Shown one piece after another: positions 16,227 to 24,227 of a stretch of 64,000 nt of DNA. Every line of letters starts with the position of its first letter. Within the stretch, counting starts at the first letter, position 1. The position numbers and the translations under genes were made by a program. The notes beneath the pieces are model-generated. The model had not been told where the DNA came from. It worked only from the letters and a program-made list of their open reading frames with translations, and made no database searches. Origin of the DNA: Streptomyces sp. NBC_01276 (GTDB lineage Bacteria; Actinomycetota; Actinomycetes; Streptomycetales; Streptomycetaceae); NCBI RefSeq assembly GCF_041435355.1, contig NZ_CP108442.1, positions 558,001-622,000 of the forward strand, written 5' to 3'.

Positions 16227-17413
16227 CGGGCGAGGTCCTTCCAGGCGATGTCCTTGTCGTCGCGCGGTTCGGCGGGCAGACCGAGGACGCGTTCGGCGAC
16301 GATGTTGAGGAGGATTTCGCTGGTGCCGCCCTCGATGCTGTTGCCCTTGGCGCGCAGGTAGCGGTAGCCGGCGTCGCGGCCGGTGAAGTCGACGGTCTCG
16401 GGACGGCTCAGGGTCCAGTCCTCGTAGAGGAGTCCCTCCTCGCCGAGGAGTTCCACCTCCAGGCCGCTGATCTCCTGGTTGAGGCGGGCGAAGGTGAGCT
16501 TCATGCCGCTGCCCTCGGGGCCGGGCTGACCGGCGACGAGTTGCTGGCGCAGCCGCTCCCCGGTGAGACGGGCCACTTCGGCCTCGACCCACAGGCCGAG
16601 CAGCCGCTGGTGCAGGGCGTGGGTGCGCAGTGCGGGGCGTTCGCGCCAGACCGCGGCGACGGGGCCGATCATGCCGCCCTCGCGGGGGATGCGCATGCCG
16701 CCGATCGAGACGCGTTCGTTCATCAGGGTGGTGCGGGCGACGGCCCAGCCCTGGCCGACGGCTCCGAGGCGGTGGGCGTCGGGGATCCGGACGCCGGTGA
16801 GGAAGACCTCGTTGAACTCGGCCTCGCCGGTGATCTGGCGCAGGGGACGGACCTCGACCCCGGGGGCGTGCATGTCGCAGAGGAAGTAGGTGATGCCCTG
16901 GTGTTTGGGCAGGTTGGGGTCGGTGCGGGCGATGAGGATGGCCCAGCGGGCCGTGTGGGCGCTGGAGGTCCACACCTTCTGGCCGTCGACGACCCACTCG
17001 CCGGTGGTGTCGTCGAGGACGGCGCGGGTGCCGAGGGCGGCGAGGTCGGAGCCGGCGCCGGGTTCGCTGAAGAGCTGGCACCAGACCTCCTCCCCCAGCC
17101 ACAGGGGGCGCAGGAAGCGCCGCTTCTGCTCCTCGGTCCCGTAGGCGAGGATCGTGGGGGCCGCCATGCCGAGGCCGATGCCGATGCGGCGCGGGTCGTT
17201 GTCCGGGGCCCCGGCGGCCTCCAGTTCGGCGTCGACGACGGCCTGCAGCGAGCGGGGCGCACCGAGGCCGCCGAGGCCTTCGGGGTAGTGCACCCAGGCG
17301 AGTCCGGCGTCGAAGCGGGCGCCCAGGAAGTCCGGGCGGGCGGTGGTGGCGGGCGGGTGCGCGGCGAGCAGGGCCCGGGTGCGGGCGGCGAGCTCCTCGG
17401 CGGTGGGCGTCAT
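16223..17413 (-). CDS. Acyl-CoA dehydrogenase (first, larger subunit)
   Basis: 396 residues. Family features: RIGIGLGMAAPTILAYGTEEQKRRFLRPLW, FSEPGAGSDLAALGTRAV (FAD/substrate strand), WVVDGQKVWTSSAHTA, and the C-terminal GNSIEGGTSEILLNIVAERVLGLP. It is a member of the FadE-type flavoenzymes and uses electron-transfer flavoprotein. Overlaps by four bases both the oxidoreductase gene before it and the second dehydrogenase after it, so all three proteins are made from one translationally coupled message. No ETF genes are in the window. Confidence 0.92.
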   Translation of the reverse strand: MTPTAEELAARTRALLAAHPPATTARPDFLGARFDAGLAWVHYPEGLGGLGAPRSLQAVVDAELEAAGAPDNDPRRIGIGLGMAAPTILAYGTEEQKRRFLRPLWLGEEVWCQLFSEPGAGSDLAALGTRAVLDDTTGEWVVDGQKVWTSSAHTARWAILIARTDPNLPKHQGITYFLCDMHAPGVEVRPLRQITGEAEFNEVFLTGVRIPDAHRLGAVGQGWAVARTTLMNERVSIGGMRIPREGGMIGPVAAVWRERPALRTHALHQRLLGLWVEAEVARLTGERLRQQLVAGQPGPEGSGMKLTFARLNQEISGLEVELLGEEGLLYEDWTLSRPETVDFTGRDAGYRYLRAKGNSIEGGTSEILLNIVAERVLGLPAEPRDDKDIAWKDLAR

Positions 17414-18420
17414 CGGTCGGCTCCGTCCGGTGCGGGTGCGTCGGCCGGGGAGGGCAGGGAGGGCAGGGACGGTACGACGACCAGCCGGCCGGTGGTGGTG
17501 CCGTCGGCGAGGCGCTGGACGGCGTCGGCCGCCGCGGTGAGCGGGACGCGCTCGCTGACCAGCGGTCTGACGAGGCCCTCGGCGGCCAGGCGGGTGAGTT
17601 CGGCGTGGCAGGCGAGGACGGCGGCGGGGTCCTTGGCGGCGTACAGACCCCAGTGCAGGCCGAGGATGGCGTAGTTCTTCACCAGGGCGTGGTTGAGGGC
17701 TGGGGTGGGGACGGTGCCGCCGGCGAAGCCGACGACCACGATCCGGCCCTCGAAGGCCACGCACTTGGTGGAGGCGGTGTAGGCGTCGCCGCCGACCGGA
17801 TCGTAGACGACGTCGGCGCCGCGTCCGGCGGTGAACTCCTTGACGCGGGCGATCAGGTCCTCGGCGGTACGGTCGATGACGAGGTCGCAGCCCAGTTCCT
17901 CGGCGGTGCGCGCCTTGGCCTTGCCCCCGACGACGCCGATGACGGTGGCTCCGGCGGCCTTGCCGAGCTGGACGGCGGCGCTGCCGACGCCGCCCGCCGC
18001 GGCGTGCACGAGCAGGGTCTCCCCGGGCTGCAGCCGGGCGCGGCGGTGCAGGCCGAACCAGCCGGTCTGGTAGCCGATGTGCAGGGCGGCGGCCTCGGCG
18101 TCGTCGAGGGTGTCCGGGGCGGGCAGGAGGGCGCGCGCGGGGGCGGTCACGTACTCGGCGAACCCGCCGTGGGGCAGGCTCGGGTTGGCGATGACGCGGC
18201 GGCCGTCCTCGGTCTCCCCGCAGATCTCGACGCCCGGGGTGAAGGGCAGGGGCGGCTTGATCTGGTACTGGCCGCGGACGAGGAGCGCGTCGGGGAAGTT
18301 GACGTTCGCCGCGAGCACCCTGAGCCTCACCTCGCCCTCACCGGGCACGGGTTCGGGCACCTCTTCGAGACGCATGGCCTCGCGGGGTTCGCCGGTCGTG
18401 TGTACTCGCCATGCCTGCAT
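17410..18420 (-). CDS. Zinc-less NADPH:quinone oxidoreductase family (MDR)
   Basis: 336 residues of the quinone-oxidoreductase / MDR superfamily. The N-terminal GroES-like domain has AANVNFPDALLVRGQYQIKPP, and the Rossmann domain has LVHAAAGGVGSAAVQLGKAAG near 145-163 followed by ADVVYDPVGGDAYT. No catalytic zinc cysteines are present. Likely substrates are enoyl-CoA or quinones. It is the first gene of a three-gene operon with two acyl-CoA dehydrogenases, so a role in reducing an unsaturated CoA ester in the same catabolic route is plausible. A palindromic operator-like site lies 43 bp upstream. Confidence 0.9.
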   Translation of the reverse strand: MQAWRVHTTGEPREAMRLEEVPEPVPGEGEVRLRVLAANVNFPDALLVRGQYQIKPPLPFTPGVEICGETEDGRRVIANPSLPHGGFAEYVTAPARALLPAPDTLDDAEAAALHIGYQTGWFGLHRRARLQPGETLLVHAAAGGVGSAAVQLGKAAGATVIGVVGGKAKARTAEELGCDLVIDRTAEDLIARVKEFTAGRGADVVYDPVGGDAYTASTKCVAFEGRIVVVGFAGGTVPTPALNHALVKNYAILGLHWGLYAAKDPAAVLACHAELTRLAAEGLVRPLVSERVPLTAAADAVQRLADGTTTGRLVVVPSLPSLPSPADAPAPDGADR

Positions 18421-18461
18421 CCGGGGCCTCCAGCCGCCGTCGAGGAACCACGCTCGGCGGC

Positions 18462-18478
18462 ATACTAAGCGGTCGCTT
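18462..18478 (-). promoter_or_regulatory. Promoter with overlapping TetR-type operator for the acyl-CoA operon
   Basis: On the minus strand AAGCGACCGCTT (18467-18478) is followed at once by TAGTAT (18467-18462), a good -10 hexamer. The AAGCG/CGCTT half sites flank two bases. Such AAGCG-type dyads are used by TetR regulators of acyl-CoA metabolism; the regulator gene is not in this window. Confidence 0.5.
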
Positions 18479-18731
18479 GCCCCCTTGGGAACCCACGGGC
18501 CCCTCGGGGACCCTTCACCGGCCCCTGCCCCCGTCAGGTGACACCCGGCGGCCGGGGCGGCCGGTTCCGAAATCAGACACACGAACGACGGGTTAACACC
18601 GGTGTCTGGAGATAACATCAACACGCCGGTTTCACACGGCATATGACGCAATGGGGGATCACGCGCGCCCGCCGTCGGCACCGCTCGGGGCGGACGGCCG
18701 CGCCGCCACCGCACACCACAGGGGGAATCCG

Positions 18732-19865
18732 ATGAACAGCACACCCATGAGACGGGGCGCCTCCGCGGCCGCCGCCGCGATCGTCCTCGCCGGAATCGTC
18801 ACCGCCGCGGGCCCCGCCTCGGCCGCCGCCACCTGCACGCCCAGGATCCAGGTACTGGGCTCCATCGGGTCGTCCCTGCACAACCCGGGCAACCGGCAGG
18901 CCGAGGGGGTCAACGACCTCGGCAAGGGCAACCTGTCCGTCGGTGTCTCCGGCGGCCTGCCCGTCTACTGGACCGGGACCACCCTCCACAAGGTCCCGCT
19001 GCCCGCGGCGGGCCTCGGCGGCGAGCTGCTCGCCGTGAACAAGGACGGCCTGATGGTCGGCCGGATCTTCACCGGCGGCGGCTACGTGTTCACCTACCGG
19101 GCGGGCGACGCGGCGATCACCCCGCTGCCCGGCAGCGACGACCCGTACGGCGAGGCCGACGTCAACGACGCCGGGTACGTCGTCTCGCGCAACCGGGCGG
19201 GCGTGGGCCTCGTCTGGAAGGACGGCCAGAAGGTCCGCGAGCTCGCGCCGCCGGCGAACACCGATCCGCACACCCGCGTCGACCTGGTCACGGGCATCAA
19301 CAACAGGGGCGACATCCTCGGCACGGCCAAGGTGGACTACACCGACGACGGCGACAACCAGCACTGGGACGTCACCCCGGTGCTCTGGCCCGCCGACGGC
19401 GGCCCGGCCGTATCCCTCGCCCCCAGCGGTGGCGGCATGTACCAGGAGAGCTACGTCCAGGGCCTCGACGAGAGCGGCCGCGTCGTCGGGTACGACTGGT
19501 ACGGGCCCGGGTACGCGTACAAGCCGTGGACCTGGACGCCCCCGTACACCGCGCCCGGCACCTCCCCCGGCGTGCTGAACCCGTTCCCGTACGGCACCTT
19601 CGAGGCGATCAGCCCCACGACGAACGTCAGCGTCGGCACCGCCAAGTTCCACCCCGACGAGCCGACCCAGGCGGACCAGGCGCAGCTCTGGCCGGGCTCG
19701 GGCCCGCTGCTGGCCCTGCCGCGGCTCGCCGCGGACAAGGCGAGCATGGCCGAGTCGGTCTCCGACGACGGCCGGGTCGGCGGGGCCGCCGTGAACGCGA
19801 AGGGCAAGCTGAAGCCGGTGATCTGGACCTGCGCCGCCAAGCAGGCGTACCTGCCGAAGCCGTAG
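18732..19865 (+). CDS. Secreted HAF-repeat protein
   Basis: 377 residues with a signal peptide (AAAAAIVLAGIVTAAGPASA). The mature part contains six degenerate repeats of the HAF type, visible as a conserved hydrophobic-Asn/Asp-x-x-Gly core: GVNDLGKGN, AVNKDGLMVG, DVNDAGYVV, GINNRGDILG, GLDESGRVVG and SVSDDGRVGG. HAF-repeat proteins are extracellular and presumed beta-propellers or sheets. The ATG follows a GGGGG-rich ribosome site. Upstream, 311 bp hold a CAGACAC...GTGTCTG dyad (18574-18608) and no other gene. The adjacent SDR gene is transcribed in the same direction but looks functionally unrelated. Confidence 0.8.
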   Translation: MNSTPMRRGASAAAAAIVLAGIVTAAGPASAAATCTPRIQVLGSIGSSLHNPGNRQAEGVNDLGKGNLSVGVSGGLPVYWTGTTLHKVPLPAAGLGGELLAVNKDGLMVGRIFTGGGYVFTYRAGDAAITPLPGSDDPYGEADVNDAGYVVSRNRAGVGLVWKDGQKVRELAPPANTDPHTRVDLVTGINNRGDILGTAKVDYTDDGDNQHWDVTPVLWPADGGPAVSLAPSGGGMYQESYVQGLDESGRVVGYDWYGPGYAYKPWTWTPPYTAPGTSPGVLNPFPYGTFEAISPTTNVSVGTAKFHPDEPTQADQAQLWPGSGPLLALPRLAADKASMAESVSDDGRVGGAAVNAKGKLKPVIWTCAAKQAYLPKP

Positions 19866-19915
19866 GCCCGTCACGGGCATGGCGATCTGAGCGCCCGCGC
19901 GCTATCGATGCCCCC

Positions 19916-20815
19916 ATGACGGACAACGCTCGGCGCGGCCTGCCCGCGCCACCGCCCCTCGGCGCCGCCGCCCTGCCCCCCGGGACCTTCGCGGGGCAGG
20001 TGGTCCTCGTGACCGGCGGCGGCACCGGTCTGGGCAAGGCCATCGCCGCCGAGTTCGCGCGGCTCGGCGCCGGCCTGGTGATCGCCGGCCGCCGCGCGGA
20101 GCGGCTCGAAGCGGCGCGCGCGGAACTGGCGGCCGTCCCCGGCGCGGGCCGGGTGGCGGCCGCCGTCTGCGACATCCGCGACCCCGAACGGGTCGCGGAG
20201 GTGTTCGACGCGGCCGAGGCGGCGCTCGGACCGCCGGACGTCCTGGTCAACAACGCGGCCGCCAACTTTCCCTGCCCGGCGGAGGACCTGTCCCCCAACG
20301 CCTGGCGGGCCGTGGTGGACACCACCCTGACCGGAACCTGGTTCACGACCCGGGAGTTCGCCCGCCGCCACCTCGCGGCCGGCACCCCGGGCTCCATCGT
20401 GAACATCGGCGCCTCCTACGCCTGGACGGGCGGCCCGGGGTTCGCGCACAGCGCCGCCGCGAAGGCCGGGGTGAAGAACCTGGTGGAGACGCTGGCCGTG
20501 GAATGGGGCCCGTACGGGATCCAGATCAACGGCCTCGTGCCGGGGCTGGTCCCGCACCCCGACATGAGCGCCGACATCCGGGGCGGCCTGGAGCGCGCCG
20601 CGCCCGGCGACCGGGACGGCCGGCAGCCCGCGCTGCGCGTGGGCGCGCCCCGCGAACTGGGCTGGGCCGCCACCTTCCTGGCCTCGCCCTACGCCCGCTT
20701 CGTCACCGGCCACACCCTGGTCGTCGACGGGGCCAACTGGCAGCGGCGGGCGCTGGTGCAGCCCGGGGTGGTCCCGGTGCGCGAGCAGCTGGGGCGCGCG
20801 CCGTTCAGCCCCTGA
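19916..20815 (+). CDS. SDR oxidoreductase of the 2,4-dienoyl-CoA reductase type
   Basis: 299 residues. The cofactor motif TGGGTGLG (residues 34-41), GRRAERL specificity loop and NNAA (near 108) are intact. The catalytic region reads NIGASYAWTGGPGFAHSAAAKAGV: the Lys and Ser are present, but the usual Tyr of YxxxK is replaced by the HSAAAK arrangement characteristic of the dienoyl-CoA reductase branch, so this is a family feature not a lesion. It reduces 2,4-dienoyl-CoA in beta-oxidation of polyunsaturated acids. With the enoyl-CoA hydratase and the acyl-CoA dehydrogenases nearby, a shared fatty-acid theme is likely. Confidence 0.88.
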   Translation: MTDNARRGLPAPPPLGAAALPPGTFAGQVVLVTGGGTGLGKAIAAEFARLGAGLVIAGRRAERLEAARAELAAVPGAGRVAAAVCDIRDPERVAEVFDAAEAALGPPDVLVNNAAANFPCPAEDLSPNAWRAVVDTTLTGTWFTTREFARRHLAAGTPGSIVNIGASYAWTGGPGFAHSAAAKAGVKNLVETLAVEWGPYGIQINGLVPGLVPHPDMSADIRGGLERAAPGDRDGRQPALRVGAPRELGWAATFLASPYARFVTGHTLVVDGANWQRRALVQPGVVPVREQLGRAPFSP

Positions 20816-20834
20816 CCGGGCCCCGCCGGGGCCG

Positions 20835-21422
20835 ATGACGGCGGCGGTGCCGGCAGGAGGTGCCGCCAGGGAGTGCCGGTGGGCGGTGCCGGTGGGCGGT
20901 GCCGGTGGGCGGTGTCAGGATGCGGGCGCGGAGCTGAGCCCGCCGCGGACCGTGGAGGTGCCCACCGTCTGGATGGCGGTGGAGGCCGAGGCGGCGCCGG
21001 AGCTCGCGGACGGGCCGGCGGCCTCGCCGGCGGCCTCGCCGGCGGCCCGTGGGCTCCGGCTGCCCGGCGCCGACGAGTGGGAGCACGCCTGCGGGGCCGG
21101 CGCCCGCACCCTCTTCCGCCGGGGCGACGAGTGCCCGCTCGACGAGGCCCCGTACGGCGCCGGCGGGATCCGGCACGAACCGAACGCCTTCGGTCTGCGC
21201 ATCGCCTACGACAGTTACGCGGCGGAGCTGAGCAACGACCGCGGGGCCGTCCACGGCGGGGACGGCGGCACGGCCGTCTGCGGGGGCTACGGGAGCCTCC
21301 TGGGCTGGCTCCCGCTGGCCACGGCGCACCGCAACGCGGACATGGCGGAGTTCGCCTACGGCCCGGACGGGGAGTACGCGTGGGACAGCTTGTCGGTCCG
21401 GCCTGTGCTCATGCTCCCCTGA
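20835..21422 (+). CDS. Protein with SUMF1/formylglycine-enzyme-like C-terminal half, N-terminus uncertain
   Basis: The frame gives 195 residues from ATG 20835, 20 bp after the SDR stop, without a clear ribosome-binding site. The first 45 residues are encoded by low-complexity GGTGGGCGGTGCC repeats and look non-functional. From about residue 80 the protein has RLPGADEWEHACGAGARTLF, PNAFGLRIAYDSY and GGDGGTAVCGGYG, matching SUMF1-like domains of unknown role found in bacteria, with WxY-type aromatic placement. A GTG near 20950 (VEVPTVW) is a credible true start. It overlaps the enoyl-CoA hydratase by 14 bp on the opposite strand. It may be a shortened remnant. Confidence 0.5.
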   Translation: MTAAVPAGGAARECRWAVPVGGAGGRCQDAGAELSPPRTVEVPTVWMAVEAEAAPELADGPAASPAASPAARGLRLPGADEWEHACGAGARTLFRRGDECPLDEAPYGAGGIRHEPNAFGLRIAYDSYAAELSNDRGAVHGGDGGTAVCGGYGSLLGWLPLATAHRNADMAEFAYGPDGEYAWDSLSVRPVLMLP

Positions 21423-22245
21423 AGCGCGGGGGCCGGCGGGCGGCCCCGGCCCCGTACCCCTCCCGGCAGTCCTCGGAGGTGAGGGTGAGCGCGGCGGTCA
21501 TGGCGACCCGGTCGAGGGCGGCGGGCAGGGCCGCGTCGGCGTAGGCGTCGATCCCCCGCTTGATGCCCTGGACGGCGAGCGGGGCGTTGGCCGCGATCTC
21601 GGCGGCGAGCGCGCGTGAGGTGTCCTCCAGCTCGTCCGGCGGGACCACCAGCTGGACCAGGTGGAGGCGTTCGGCCGTCGCCGCGTCGATCCGGCGGCCG
21701 GTCAGGGCGAGGAACTTCGCCCAGCCCGCGCCCGCCTCCCGGGCGATCCTCAGGTCGCCCCCGGCGTCCACCGCCACGCCGAGCCCGGCCTCGGGCAGGG
21801 CGAAGACGGCGTCGTCCGCGGCGATCCGGATGTCCGCCATGAGGGCCAGCTCGAAGCCGAAGCCGAGGCAGTATCCCCGCACGGCGGCGATGACCGGCTG
21901 CGGGAGGCGGGCGAGGACCGCGAAGCGCTCGTGGACCCAGCGGATGCCCTCGTAGTAGTTGCGGGTCCGTTCGGCGGGAGAGTCCCCGGTGATCGCCCCT
22001 CCGGGTGCGGTGACGTCGATGCCGGCGCAGAAGGCCCGGCCCTCCGCGCGCAGCAGGACCGCGCGCACGGACGGGTCGAAGCGGATCCGGTCGGCGAGCA
22101 GGCCCAGCTGGCGGGTGGATTCCCAGCTCCAGCCGTTGAGTTTGTCCGGGCGGCAGAGGGTGAGGAGGGCGATGCCGTCCTCCACGTCCAGCCGGACCCG
22201 CCGCTCCGCACCCTCGCCGGTCTCCGTGGAGACGGTGTCGATCAC
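21409..22245 (-). CDS. Enoyl-CoA hydratase/isomerase (crotonase family)
   Basis: 278 residues. The crotonase signature is present: oxyanion strand GRAFCAGIDV near residue 73, AVRGYCLGFGFELALMADIRIA near 123-144, and the hinge LPEAGLGVAVDAGG near 150, where a Glu could serve as catalytic base. It hydrates or isomerises enoyl-CoA thioesters. Start ATG 22245. A 17-bp near-palindrome lies 22 bp upstream in the 53-bp gap before the PIG-L gene, so the gene is probably under its own repressor rather than read through from the neighbour. Confidence 0.9.
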   Translation of the reverse strand: MIDTVSTETGEGAERRVRLDVEDGIALLTLCRPDKLNGWSWESTRQLGLLADRIRFDPSVRAVLLRAEGRAFCAGIDVTAPGGAITGDSPAERTRNYYEGIRWVHERFAVLARLPQPVIAAVRGYCLGFGFELALMADIRIAADDAVFALPEAGLGVAVDAGGDLRIAREAGAGWAKFLALTGRRIDAATAERLHLVQLVVPPDELEDTSRALAAEIAANAPLAVQGIKRGIDAYADAALPAALDRVAMTAALTLTSEDCREGYGAGAARRPPRFRGA

Positions 22246-22266
22246 GTGGCTCGCACCCCCGCCCTG

Positions 22267-22283
22267 CCTGATGGACCGTCAGG
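22267..22283 (-). promoter_or_regulatory. TGACGG-type operator upstream of enoyl-CoA hydratase
   Basis: CCTGATGG-A-CCGTCAGG is a 17-bp near-palindrome with one mismatch, 22 bp before the ATG. TGACGG/CCGTCA arms are typical of TetR-family acyl-CoA regulators. Confidence 0.5.
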
Positions 22284-22298
22284 TTAGGGCAGGCCGCG

Positions 22299-23063
22299 TC
22301 AGCGGGGGAAGACCTCGAACGCCACCGCCGGACGGCCGCCGAAGCGGCCCGCGGCCCGTTCGGCGTTCCCGGTCAGGAAGGTCCGTACGTACTCCTCCGG
22401 ATCCTGGTCGGTCAGCACCTCGATGTACGCCTTGTGCTCCATCAGGGACCTGACGGAGCGCTCCAGTCCGGGGGTGGCGTCGGCCGCGTGGGTCGGCGTG
22501 GCGGTACCGGCCACGGCGACCCACCGCACTCCGTCCCAGGGTTCCAGTCCCTGCTCGGAGATCAGCTCCGGGAAGATCCACCGGTTTCCCGCGTCGGCGG
22601 CGGCGTCCAGGGTGGCCCGGCCGACGGCCCGGTGGTCGGGGGTGTTCCAGTAGCCACCACCGCCGGGGCCGCCCCAGGTGTCCCGGTGGTTGAGGGTGAT
22701 CACCAGCTCGGGGCGGTGCCGCCGGATGGCCGCCGCGATGTCCCGGCGCAGGCCGAGGCCGTACTCGACGACCCCGTCGCGGTGGCCGAGGAACTCCACC
22801 GTGGAAACCCCGACGACGGCCGCGCTCGCACGCTGCTCGGCCTCGCGCAGCGGGGCGCACTCGTCCGGGGCGACGGTGTCGATGCCCGCCTCCCCGCGCG
22901 TGGCCAGGACGTAGACGACCTCGCGGCCGCCGTCCGTCCAGTCGGCGATGGCCGCGGCGCAGCCGTACTCCAGGTCGTCGGGGTGGGCGACCACCGCGAG
23001 GGCGCGGTGCCAGTCGGTGGGCATCGGCTGCAAGGGCGCCTGCTGATCGGCTCGTTCGGTCAT
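22299..23063 (-). CDS. PIG-L family (LmbE-like) deacetylase
   Basis: 254 residues. The zinc motif AHPDDLEYG occurs near residue 25 and a second metal-binding stretch NTPDHRAVGRA near 141; both are diagnostic of PIG-L/MshB-type N-acetylglucosamine-type deacetylases. GYWNTPDHR fits the family. The start is ATG 23063; a longer frame to 23117 adds a basic stretch without a ribosome site. In actinobacteria such enzymes act on mycothiol precursors or antibiotic sugars, but this one is not adjacent to mycothiol genes and its substrate is unknown. Confidence 0.85.
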   Translation of the reverse strand: MTERADQQAPLQPMPTDWHRALAVVAHPDDLEYGCAAAIADWTDGGREVVYVLATRGEAGIDTVAPDECAPLREAEQRASAAVVGVSTVEFLGHRDGVVEYGLGLRRDIAAAIRRHRPELVITLNHRDTWGGPGGGGYWNTPDHRAVGRATLDAAADAGNRWIFPELISEQGLEPWDGVRWVAVAGTATPTHAADATPGLERSVRSLMEHKAYIEVLTDQDPEEYVRTFLTGNAERAAGRFGGRPAVAFEVFPR

Positions 23064-23201
23064 GCTCCGCACCCTAGGCCGTCCCGGGCACGTCGTGGCG
23101 CCGCCCGGGCGGGTCACGGGGCCGGAATTCGCCTTGCGGCAGGGGCATGACAGGTCCTTAATGGGGCTCCGCTCCGACCCGGTTCCGTCTCAGGGGGATG
23201 T

Positions 23202-23855
23202 ATGGAAACGAACGGGCCACCGTTACCAGAGCCGTCACCACCGCTGTCGCCACCGCCGGCGCCGCAGGGCCCGCCGGGGCAGCCGCCGGCCGGCTACGCC
23301 GGTCTGCCCTCCTCGCTCGATCTCACCGTCACCAAGCGCCTGTTGTGGGTGGGCGGGGCGGTGTACCCGCTGCAGAACGTCGCCCGCGTGTACACCTTCG
23401 TCCTCAAGCCCCGGCGCAAGGAATCCGTCGTCACCTTCGCCCGGCGGACGGCGCTCACCCTCCTCGCGGCACTCGGCTTCACCGTGTTCGGCACCATCGC
23501 AGGCTTCCTGGCGCGCGGCGCCGACACGACCTTCGACGGCACCATCCGGTTCGTCTGGGTCGCCTCCGGGATCGGCCTCCTGTACTACTTCGCGGACATG
23601 ATGGCCGTGCTGACGGCGGCCTCCCACTTCGTCCTGGCCGTCGAGTCCAACGGGCAGTCGACCGCCCTCGTCACCGGCCGCACCGACCACCTCAACGGGC
23701 TCGTGCACCAGATCGCGTACGCGATCGAGAACCCTGACACGGAACTGCGCGTGCAGGTGCAGCGCCTGACCATCAGCAATCCCAGCCACTACTACTTCGG
23801 CGACACCGTGAACATGTACGGCGGCCAGGGAAACTCGGGGGTGACCCACGGATGA
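23202..23855 (+). CDS. DUF6232 membrane protein ending in a GDTVNMYGGQGN motif
   Basis: 217 residues. A Pro-rich N-terminus (about 1-35) leads to the DUF6232-type core: LDLTVTKRLLWVGGAVYPLQNVARV, LKPRRKESVV, two membrane-embedded stretches (about 85-107 and 115-140), then ESNGQSTALVTGRTD and a C-terminal alpha/beta segment. The last 20 residues read YFGDTVNMYGGQGNSGVTHG. The same motif opens the next protein. The stop codon overlaps the next ATG (ATGA). Function unknown; DUF6232 appears mostly in Actinobacteria and I know no experimental role. Confidence 0.75.
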   Translation: METNGPPLPEPSPPLSPPPAPQGPPGQPPAGYAGLPSSLDLTVTKRLLWVGGAVYPLQNVARVYTFVLKPRRKESVVTFARRTALTLLAALGFTVFGTIAGFLARGADTTFDGTIRFVWVASGIGLLYYFADMMAVLTAASHFVLAVESNGQSTALVTGRTDHLNGLVHQIAYAIENPDTELRVQVQRLTISNPSHYYFGDTVNMYGGQGNSGVTHG

Positions 23856-23908
23856 GCGGTGACACCGTGAACATGTTCGGCGGGCAGGGCAATCAGGGCA
23901 TCGTCCAC
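23802..23908 (+). repeat. Direct repeat linking the two adjacent genes
   Basis: Two 48-bp copies, 23802-23849 and 23861-23908, match at about 37 of 48 positions, with the first 16 bases (GACACCGTGAACATGT) identical. They encode the shared motif at the end of the first gene and start of the second. Confidence 0.8.
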
Positions 23909-24175
23909 CAGCACGCGGCGCCGGCGGCGCCGTCCCTGGAGCAGGCCCTGCGCGAACTCCTCGTACTGCTGGCGGAGCTGCGCCCGCAGGTGCCCGCCGA
24001 GTCAGCGCGGATCATGGACTCCGCCCTCCCGGCCATCACGGCCGACGCCGCCGCGTCCCCCGCGGAACGGCACCGGGCACTGTTGGCGGTGGCCGGCATC
24101 GCCGCCACCGTCGGGACGATCGGGCAGCCCGTGCTCGAAGCCGTCCGCGCGCTCCTGGCGCTGCTCGGCGCCTGA
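23852..24175 (+). CDS. Small helical protein starting with the same GDTVNMFGGQGN motif
   Basis: 107 residues. Residues 2-18 read SGDTVNMFGGQGNQGIV, matching the end of the protein before it almost residue for residue. The rest is helical and hydrophobic (LEQALRELLVLLAELRP, and VGTIGQPVLEAVRALLALLGA at the end). It overlaps the upstream stop by four bases, so the two are made together. No known domain. An N-terminal motif on one partner and the same motif at the C-terminus of the membrane partner resembles amyloid-motif signalling pairs. This is an inference from architecture only. Confidence 0.7.
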   Translation: MSGDTVNMFGGQGNQGIVHQHAAPAAPSLEQALRELLVLLAELRPQVPAESARIMDSALPAITADAAASPAERHRALLAVAGIAATVGTIGQPVLEAVRALLALLGA

Positions 24176-24227
24176 CGGGGAGCCTCGCGACGGGTGACCG
24201 GGTCGGGGTCGGCTCAGCTCAGGTCGG

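Noticed and set aside
19916..20815. SDR with a broken active site (Tyr missing)
   Set aside because: The HSAAAK arrangement is normal for the dienoyl-CoA reductase branch, so it is not treated as a defect.
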